DNA from: Candidatus Latescibacterota bacterium
GTDB lineage: Bacteria > Latescibacterota > UBA2968 > UBA8231
DNA length: 11,976 bases
Direction: 5' to 3'
Assembly (NCBI GenBank): GCA_022826515.1
Contig: JAJDUT010000025.1
Location: 1 to 11,976, forward strand
The stretch's first letter is position 1, and the number at the start of each line of letters is the position of its first letter. The translations under genes and the position numbers were made by a program. Shown here in pieces: positions 8,129 through 11,976 of the stretch. The notes beneath the pieces are model-generated. The model saw only the letters and a list, made by a program, of their open reading frames with translations. It was not told the DNA's origin and ran no database searches.

Positions 8129-8205
8129 GGTTGCCTCTCTATGGTTGGATTTGGTTGGATCAAGATAATATCCCGGCGACAGTCCGCAATCGCATTGGGA
8201 ACTCT

Positions 8206-8235
8206 GGCCGCATTTTTGAAAAACCGGCCGCATTT
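8206..8235. repeat. Two 10-bp direct repeats at 20-bp period, operator candidate
   Basis: GGCCGCATTT occurs at 8206-8215 and again, exactly, at 8226-8235. The 20-bp period is close to two helical turns, so both copies face the same side of the DNA. The second copy runs into the candidate -35 element of the oxidoreductase promoter. A shorter related sequence, CGCATT, is at 8191-8196. This is the arrangement expected for a repressor or activator binding as a dimer or tetramer between the two divergent genes. No regulator gene lies in the window. Confidence 0.5.
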
Positions 8236-8262
8236 ACTTCGTTGGGCTATTTGGTCTATAAT
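8233..8262 (+). promoter_or_regulatory. Candidate sigma-70-type promoter of the Gfo/Idh/MocA gene
   Basis: TTTACT (8233-8238) matches four of six bases of the -35 consensus. A perfect TATAAT follows at 8257-8262 with an 18-bp spacer, and an overlapping second TATAAT lies at 8262-8267. Transcription would begin about 30-35 bp before the ATG at 8307, which has its own AGGAGGT site at 8294-8300. Confidence 0.6.
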
Positions 8263-8306
8263 ATAATGTCAAAATCACATAAAATTCAGTCTCAGGAGGT
8301 TTTTCA

Positions 8307-9305
8307 ATGACCAATTCACGCCCCATCCAATGGGGCATCCTCAGCACCGCCAGAATCGGCGTCACCGCCTTCATCCCCTCGGCCCGCGCCACGCCCGATG
8401 CCCAAGTCCACGCCGTGGCCAGCCGCAGCCAAACCACCGCCGACGCCTTTGCCCGCGCCCACGACATTCCCGTGGCGCTAGGCAGTTACCAAGCCCTGCT
8501 CGACCACCCGGACATCGACGCGATCTATATCTCGCTGCCCAACTCAATGCACGCCGAATGGACCATCAAAGCCGCCGAGGCCGGCAAACACGTCTTTTGC
8601 GAAAAACCGCTAGCCGTCACCGCAGCCGAAGGCCGGCAAATGGTCGAGGCTTGCCGCAAGGCCGACGTGCTGCTCTTTGAGGCCTTTGTCTTCATGCACC
8701 ATCCCCAAAGCCACCGCCTCAAGGAAATCATCGCATCGGGCGAGATCGGCACCTTGCGCCACATTAACGCCGGCATGACCTACGTCATCGACGATCCCAG
8801 CAACATCCGCCTGATTAAAGCGCTGGGCGGCGGCAGCATTTACGACGGCGGCGTGTACCCCATCACCTTTTCGCGCTTTATCGCCAGCACCGACCCGGTT
8901 AGCGTCCAAGCGCACATGCGGTTTGACGCGCAAGCCGGAGTAGATGTGGCTACCTCGCTCATCCTCGAATACCCCGACGGCCTCACCGCAACCTTGTACT
9001 GCAGTTTCGAGGGTCGCGGCGGGTCTCATGCCCTCATCACTGGCGATCAGGGCCGACTGGTTGTACCCGCCCCATATCATCCCGGCGCGGAGAGCAGCTT
9101 TAACGTGGTCATCGGCTCCGATGAGAGCCGCAGCGAGACCTTCCAGACCGGCACGCCGCCGTTCCAGCCGGCCATCGAATTTTTCCAGCAATGTCTGCGC
9201 GGAGAAGAAACCCCCGCCTATATGGCCGACCACGCCGACGGCACGCTCAGAGTGGTCGAGGCGGCTTTTGAATCGGCGCGGAGCGGGCGGCGGGTGGAGT
9301 TGTAG
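8307..9305 (+). CDS. Gfo/Idh/MocA family NAD(P)-dependent oxidoreductase
   Basis: This is a 332-residue cytoplasmic protein of usual family length. The N-terminal Rossmann fold starts at IQWGILSTARIG (Gly10 to Gly18, dinucleotide loop). The family motif CEKPLAV (98-104) places the catalytic Lys100, and GGGSIYDGGVYPI (174-186) carries the conserved Asp180 and Tyr184 of the substrate-binding domain. These enzymes oxidise or reduce a hydroxyl on sugars, inositols or related compounds using NAD(P); the sequence resembles the glucose-fructose oxidoreductase and dihydrodiol dehydrogenase side of the family. It has an excellent Shine-Dalgarno (AGGAGGT, 8294-8300) and its own promoter, and is divergent from the metabolic run. 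It probably acts on a product of the same pathway, an inference from position only. The next gene converges on it, with 36 bp between and no clear terminator. Confidence 0.95.
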   Translation: MTNSRPIQWGILSTARIGVTAFIPSARATPDAQVHAVASRSQTTADAFARAHDIPVALGSYQALLDHPDIDAIYISLPNSMHAEWTIKAAEAGKHVFCEKPLAVTAAEGRQMVEACRKADVLLFEAFVFMHHPQSHRLKEIIASGEIGTLRHINAGMTYVIDDPSNIRLIKALGGGSIYDGGVYPITFSRFIASTDPVSVQAHMRFDAQAGVDVATSLILEYPDGLTATLYCSFEGRGGSHALITGDQGRLVVPAPYHPGAESSFNVVIGSDESRSETFQTGTPPFQPAIEFFQQCLRGEETPAYMADHADGTLRVVEAAFESARSGRRVEL

Positions 9306-9341
9306 GATTACTTTCGCTGACTAGCCCCGTTACAGATTGAG

Positions 9342-9608
9342 TTACACACGCTGTTTGGCGGGCTGTGCAGGTGTGCCCATCAACATGCCTTCTGCACTGA
9401 TGTCTTCATCGATATCTGGCCAGTGAACGCCCTGCCCATCGCCGATAAATTCATAATTTTCACGCTGAGCTGGGGTTGCATCGGAAAGCCGCCAAGACCA
9501 AACGAGTGGCACACTGATTGTTCGACCGTCAAACAAGTCAGCGATGATCAAGTCCTCAGTAACCCTGATGGATTTGATGCGAGGTTCCGTATTATTCACA
9601 GTGTTCAC
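9342..9608 (-). CDS. DUF2442 domain protein
   Basis: This 88-residue protein starts with GTG 9 nt after the Uma2 stop, with AGAGGC just upstream. It matches the DUF2442 pattern: a short N-terminal sheet that reads the sequence around DLFDGRTISVPLVWSWRL (25-42), a run of charged residues (TPAQRENYEFIGDGQGVHW) and the closing PDIDEDISAEGMLMG. This small domain is common in accessory regions, often beside DUF4160 or other toxin-antitoxin-like genes, and its biochemical role is unknown. Co-transcription with the Uma2 gene is likely from the spacing. Confidence 0.88.
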   Translation of the reverse strand: MNTVNNTEPRIKSIRVTEDLIIADLFDGRTISVPLVWSWRLSDATPAQRENYEFIGDGQGVHWPDIDEDISAEGMLMGTPAQPAKQRV

Positions 9609-9617
9609 GCCAAGCCT

Positions 9618-10169
9618 CTAAAAAGATAGGTCGCCGATGCTCAGCGTGAAGCCCTGCAATGTCGGCGAAGTCAATGTCTTTCCTTCGCCGTAGGTACCCA
9701 CAACCTCGTATCCGCGCTCGCCGAGCAACAGGACAGTTATGTCTTTTGCGGTGGTGTCCACCATCCAGTACTCGTTCACACCGTGATTGGCATATAGCGC
9801 ACGCTTGAACGTCTTATCGCGTTCGGCTGTGGAGGGGGACAGGATTTCGACGACCAAGTCCGGTGCGCCCTGAATGTTCGCGGGGGTGATGATGTGGTCG
9901 CGCTCATTGGAGACGAACAGCAGATCGGGCTGCACTACGTCCACATTCGACAGCACCACGTCAAAAGGCGCGAGATAGACCCGTCCCAAGCTATTCTCAG
10001 ATGCGAATTGAAACAGTTTCGATCCTAGCAGGATGGAAATGCTCTGGTGACGTTCTCCAGGCGCAGGGGTCATAATCAACTCTCCGTCCAGAAGCTCGTA
10101 GCGCTTGTCCTCCGGCGCGTTCAGGTAGTCTTCATAGGTAAACTTGACTATGGGATTGGGGATAGCCAT
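9618..10169 (-). CDS. Uma2 family endonuclease (DUF820, PD-(D/E)XK fold)
   Basis: This is a 183-residue protein counted from the ATG at 10169, which has AGAGGA 8 nt upstream; the frame stays open to 10217 but that start lacks support. Family motifs are in order: YELLDGELIMTPAPGERHQ (24-42), the PD-(D/E)XK core with Asp82 in VQPDLLFVS and Glu108 in VVEILSPST, the following Lys119/Lys122, and GVNEYWMVD (130-138). Uma2 proteins are restriction-endonuclease-like, very abundant in cyanobacteria and environmental genomes and often multicopy and mobile. Their targets are not known. The active site looks intact. Confidence 0.92.
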   Translation of the reverse strand: MAIPNPIVKFTYEDYLNAPEDKRYELLDGELIMTPAPGERHQSISILLGSKLFQFASENSLGRVYLAPFDVVLSNVDVVQPDLLFVSNERDHIITPANIQGAPDLVVEILSPSTAERDKTFKRALYANHGVNEYWMVDTTAKDITVLLLGERGYEVVGTYGEGKTLTSPTLQGFTLSIGDLSF

Positions 10170-10243
10170 GGTTGCTGTCCTCTCTGGTGATGCGTTTCGC
10201 CAAGCCCTCCAGGACATTCAGCTAGTAGTCGAAAACCGATTGA

Positions 10244-10414
10244 CTAACCTTTTCGTGTAGCCGGATTTGCCGTATCTGTTCCGTCTTTGACCGGCGTCAG
10301 GCACATCTCGTCGAACATCCTCATGGTCATTTTGTTCAGGACATCCGCTTCGTGGAGCCCAAGGGCTGTCTCGTGTATAGCCGCCAACATCTCGCTTTTG
10401 TACTGTTCACTCAT
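10244..10414 (-). pseudogene. Truncated HigA-type antitoxin/regulator (COG2944-like), HTH missing
   Basis: A 56-codon frame begins with the ATG at 10414 and overlaps the end of the preceding remnant by 8 nt. Residues 1-43, MSEQYKSEMLAAIHETA and the segment MRMFDEMCLTPVK, match the N-terminus of the YiaG/HigA-like helix-turn-helix regulators (typically about 95-105 aa, pattern HETA-x-L-HEAG and FD-x-LCLTPV). The family then continues with the DNA-binding HTH, but here the frame turns into an unrelated 13-residue tail (DGTDTANPATRKG) and stops. So the DNA-binding domain is absent. It is probably a decayed antitoxin; a functional short protein is possible but less likely. No toxin partner is adjacent. 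Confidence 0.62.
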
Positions 10415-10589
10415 CGTTTGGTACTCGTAGCTGATTCATATCTTTGGCACGAGCGATTACATCCAAAGCATGGGCTATAAAAGCGGGATCATCTCCAGCT
10501 TCTTCAAGGCATGCTTCCAAGTATAATTGTATATCCTCTTCAGTCTTGAGATACTCTGCTGAGTCCCAGCGAGTGGTACTAATAGTCAT
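10407..10589 (-). pseudogene. Truncated addiction-module antidote protein (dnstrm_HI1420-like), HTH missing
   Basis: This 60-residue frame starts 24 nt after the HEPN gene. Residues 1-53 match the N-terminal half of the HI1420-type antidote family: WDSAEYLKTEEDIQLYLEA, then EEAGDDPAFIAHALDVIARA and KDMNQL. Full-length members are about 95-105 aa and continue into an HTH (pattern QLARETGLSRE-x-LYKAL). Here the match stops exactly at QL-R and a five-residue tail (VPNDE) ends the frame inside the start of the next remnant. A deletion fusing the middle of this gene to the upstream edge of the next would explain it. Normally such proteins pair with a RelE/HigB-like toxin (phage-derived Gp49-like); none is seen. 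Confidence 0.65.
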
Positions 10590-10613
10590 AAGAATAATCG
10601 TAGTAGGTTGTTT

Positions 10614-11792
10614 TTATTGGCTTTCCTCTTCTGACATCTCTTCCCACCACTTGAGTAGTGCTCCACGAGTAATATAGTGAAAGCAATGAAGATTAATGGG
10701 TATATCCTTCGGAATCCATGTTCCACCGTGTGAATGGAAAGCAAGACCTATACGTGGAACTTCCGATGTGGGCAAATTTGGAGAATCATAGAGTGGGGAT
10801 CTAAGCATTGGGGCGGGAAACGGTTTTCCATCGTGTAGAGCTCGAGAACGATATCCATAGACCTTGCGGAGGATCTTCTTCAATCCAGATTTCGACCATT
10901 CGACTCGGAGAGACTCGTGATCAGGCCTTTGGTCTGGCTTGTCTGGCATGAATTGCATAGTAAAGTCGATGAACTTCTTGGTTGCGCCAAGCGTGTCCGC
11001 AATCGACTCGGCCACCTTATGAATGAGTTCATCATCTCCATGTTTTTCGAGAAGTTCTGCAAGCTCCGGTTTAGCGTCTCTGAGGCGTTCATCTGGACTG
11101 GCATCGATTGTATAAACATCGTTTGCGGCCGTCTCAAGAGCAGAGACAAACATCAACCACGCGAGATTCGGTTCAGATTCCGCAATCCAAAGTGCATCTT
11201 GGTAGGATCTACACGCACGAATTAGGCTGACATACCGAGTAGGCTCAATCTGGGGAATTGATTTCAGGATTTTCAATCGACTCATTGGATGCTCACCAAC
11301 GACTGATGGAAGAATCAGCCGATAGGGTTGAACATGAACAACGGGTTTGGGTTTGAGCTTCCAATCGAAAGGGCGTCCATACTGATCTTGGCCAGGTTCA
11401 AACCGGCGTGATTCGTCACCTGCACGTATTCGGACACCAAGAGCAACCGACGTAAGTGCAGCGAGTTCGTCGACAAAATCCCCACCGTGGTAAAGCGATT
11501 CGTCTGTCTTGAACTTGTCAGGAGGAGGAACCGATTGAGGCTCCGGTTGGGGCAAATGTATCGCAGCCCTCAAGATGATCGGAGAATTGACGACGCCGGG
11601 GCCATCGTATAACGGAACAGAGTTTAGAAAGCTGTACGGACCCAAGCCGTCGGTGAATTCACCCGTGATATGTGCATCAGAGTAAAATGGATACTCGACG
11701 ACAGCGAGGGCGTTGGCGTCTGGTACGTTGAGAGACTTGAGCCAGTTAAGCTGTGAAGGGAGTTCAGTTTGAGAGTTGTTATTTCCATTCAT
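10614..11792 (-). CDS. Large HEPN-domain protein, putative ribonuclease (ApeA-like HEPN)
   Basis: This is a 392-residue soluble protein without a signal peptide. The C-terminal part is alpha-helical: AWLMFVSALETAANDVY (211-227), a charged helical hairpin (about 240-282) and KKILRKVYGYRSRALHDG (305-322). The last carries R315-x4-H320 in the context Y-R-S-R-A-L-H-D-G, which is the catalytic R-x4-6-H motif of HEPN ribonucleases as seen in ApeA-like HEPN proteins. The N-terminal half (about 1-180) has no motif I recognise and could be a sensor or targeting domain. HEPN nucleases act in toxin-antitoxin, abortive-infection and CRISPR ancillary roles by cutting RNA. The start codon overlaps the Phd antitoxin stop as ATGA. 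There is no Shine-Dalgarno, consistent with coupling. Base composition is more AT-rich than the metabolic genes, suggesting transfer. Confidence 0.75.
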   Translation of the reverse strand: MNGNNNSQTELPSQLNWLKSLNVPDANALAVVEYPFYSDAHITGEFTDGLGPYSFLNSVPLYDGPGVVNSPIILRAAIHLPQPEPQSVPPPDKFKTDESLYHGGDFVDELAALTSVALGVRIRAGDESRRFEPGQDQYGRPFDWKLKPKPVVHVQPYRLILPSVVGEHPMSRLKILKSIPQIEPTRYVSLIRACRSYQDALWIAESEPNLAWLMFVSALETAANDVYTIDASPDERLRDAKPELAELLEKHGDDELIHKVAESIADTLGATKKFIDFTMQFMPDKPDQRPDHESLRVEWSKSGLKKILRKVYGYRSRALHDGKPFPAPMLRSPLYDSPNLPTSEVPRIGLAFHSHGGTWIPKDIPINLHCFHYITRGALLKWWEEMSEEESQ

Positions 11793-11976
11793 GGCTTGTC
11801 TGGGTTTTTCCCTTGGATGAGCGCCAATTCTCTTTCCTCATCCCAATCCACTTCCAGAGGAGAAATAATGTCCCCGAGTATCCGTATCCGATCTCGGTCA
11901 CGGCCAAACATGCTCGGTTCCTCGCCACGATAGGGCACGAGGCGCGACACGGGGCGACCGTTCTTAGTAATGACAA
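11789..11976 (-). CDS. Phd/YefM-family antitoxin, 5' part outside the window
   Basis: The frame reads in from the right edge (first full codon at 11974) and ends with TGA at 11789-11791, giving the last 61 residues. VITKNGRPVSRLVPYRGEE is the classical Phd/YefM 'prevent-host-death' segment at the end of the DNA-binding domain. MFGRDRDRIRILGDIISPL followed by an acidic WDEERE is the toxin-neutralising tail typical of Phd antitoxins partnered with PIN-domain (VapC-like) toxins. About 20-30 N-terminal residues are missing. The stop codon overlaps the start of the HEPN gene, where a PIN toxin would normally be expected. A different frame over the same bases is open from the edge to 11779 but encodes nothing recognisable. 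Confidence 0.85.
   Translation of the reverse strand, partial: VITKNGRPVSRLVPYRGEEPSMFGRDRDRIRILGDIISPLEVDWDEERELALIQGKNPDKP

Larger units (their letters stand above)
8129..8306. promoter_or_regulatory. Divergent intergenic promoter region
   Basis: This 178-bp gap separates the start of the minus-strand 391-aa gene from the plus-strand oxidoreductase gene and is markedly AT-rich near its right end. It should hold promoters for both directions. A plus-strand promoter, a pair of direct repeats and a G-tract repeat are listed separately. On the minus strand TATTAT (8165-8170) could be a -10 element, but I see no convincing -35 for it. Confidence 0.6.

Noticed and set aside
8610..9233. 207-residue open frame on the minus strand
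   Set aside because: It lies wholly antisense to the Gfo/Idh/MocA gene, whose motifs and ribosome-binding site are unambiguous.
9306..9341. Expected bidirectional terminator between convergent genes
   Set aside because: No stem-loop with a T-tract could be found in the 36 bp.
10205..10250. Possible inverted repeat (TAGTC...GACTA) between the antitoxin remnant and Uma2
   Set aside because: The stem is only about four to five base pairs with a long loop and no T-tract, so neither a terminator nor a recombination site is supported.
11779..11976. 65-residue frame on the minus strand reading in from the right edge
   Set aside because: It is out of frame with the Phd antitoxin, which has clear family motifs over the same bases.

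Overview
The window reads as a piece of chromosome from an uncultured, double-membraned (Gram-negative type) bacterium. It holds a TonB-dependent outer-membrane receptor, two secreted or lipoprotein-like proteins, a sodium-driven symporter and several genes of kinds that are common in environmental lineages such as Latescibacterota, Poribacteria or Planctomycetota. That lineage guess is from memory of gene families only and is weak; there is no rRNA, tRNA or other phylogenetic marker here. No IS element, CRISPR array or tRNA was seen.

Layout. (1) Positions 1-2929, minus strand: a lipoprotein, a second secreted protein and a TonB-dependent receptor that runs off the left edge. The receptor frame is open from 1962 to position 1. 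(2) 3003-8128, minus strand: a tightly packed metabolic run, in order of transcription an uncharacterised 391-aa protein, a two-helix membrane protein, an SSS sodium:solute symporter, an M42 metallopeptidase and an enolase-superfamily enzyme. Stops and starts touch or overlap by a few bases, so the last four are almost certainly co-translated. (3) 8129-8306: a divergent promoter region with a 10-bp direct repeat at an exact 20-bp period. (4) 8307-9305, plus strand: a Gfo/Idh/MocA oxidoreductase. (5) 9342-11976, minus strand: an accessory block of DUF2442, Uma2 nuclease, remnants of two different antitoxins, a large HEPN-domain protein and, at the right edge, the C-terminal part of a Phd/YefM antitoxin. 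The HEPN and Phd part is visibly more AT-rich than the rest.

How it may work together. The left two thirds look like an uptake-and-catabolism locus: outer-membrane capture by the receptor and lipoproteins, Na+-coupled import by the symporter and its small partner, cytoplasmic cleavage by the M42 enzyme, and dehydration, epimerisation or oxidation by the enolase-superfamily and Gfo/Idh proteins. The substrate cannot be read from sequence. The right third is defence or toxin-antitoxin material. Its most notable feature is a Phd-type antitoxin whose stop codon overlaps the start of a 392-aa protein carrying an R-x4-H HEPN ribonuclease motif, which suggests an unusual toxin-antitoxin or abortive-infection pair. 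Downstream of it lie two different antitoxin genes that have both lost their helix-turn-helix part.
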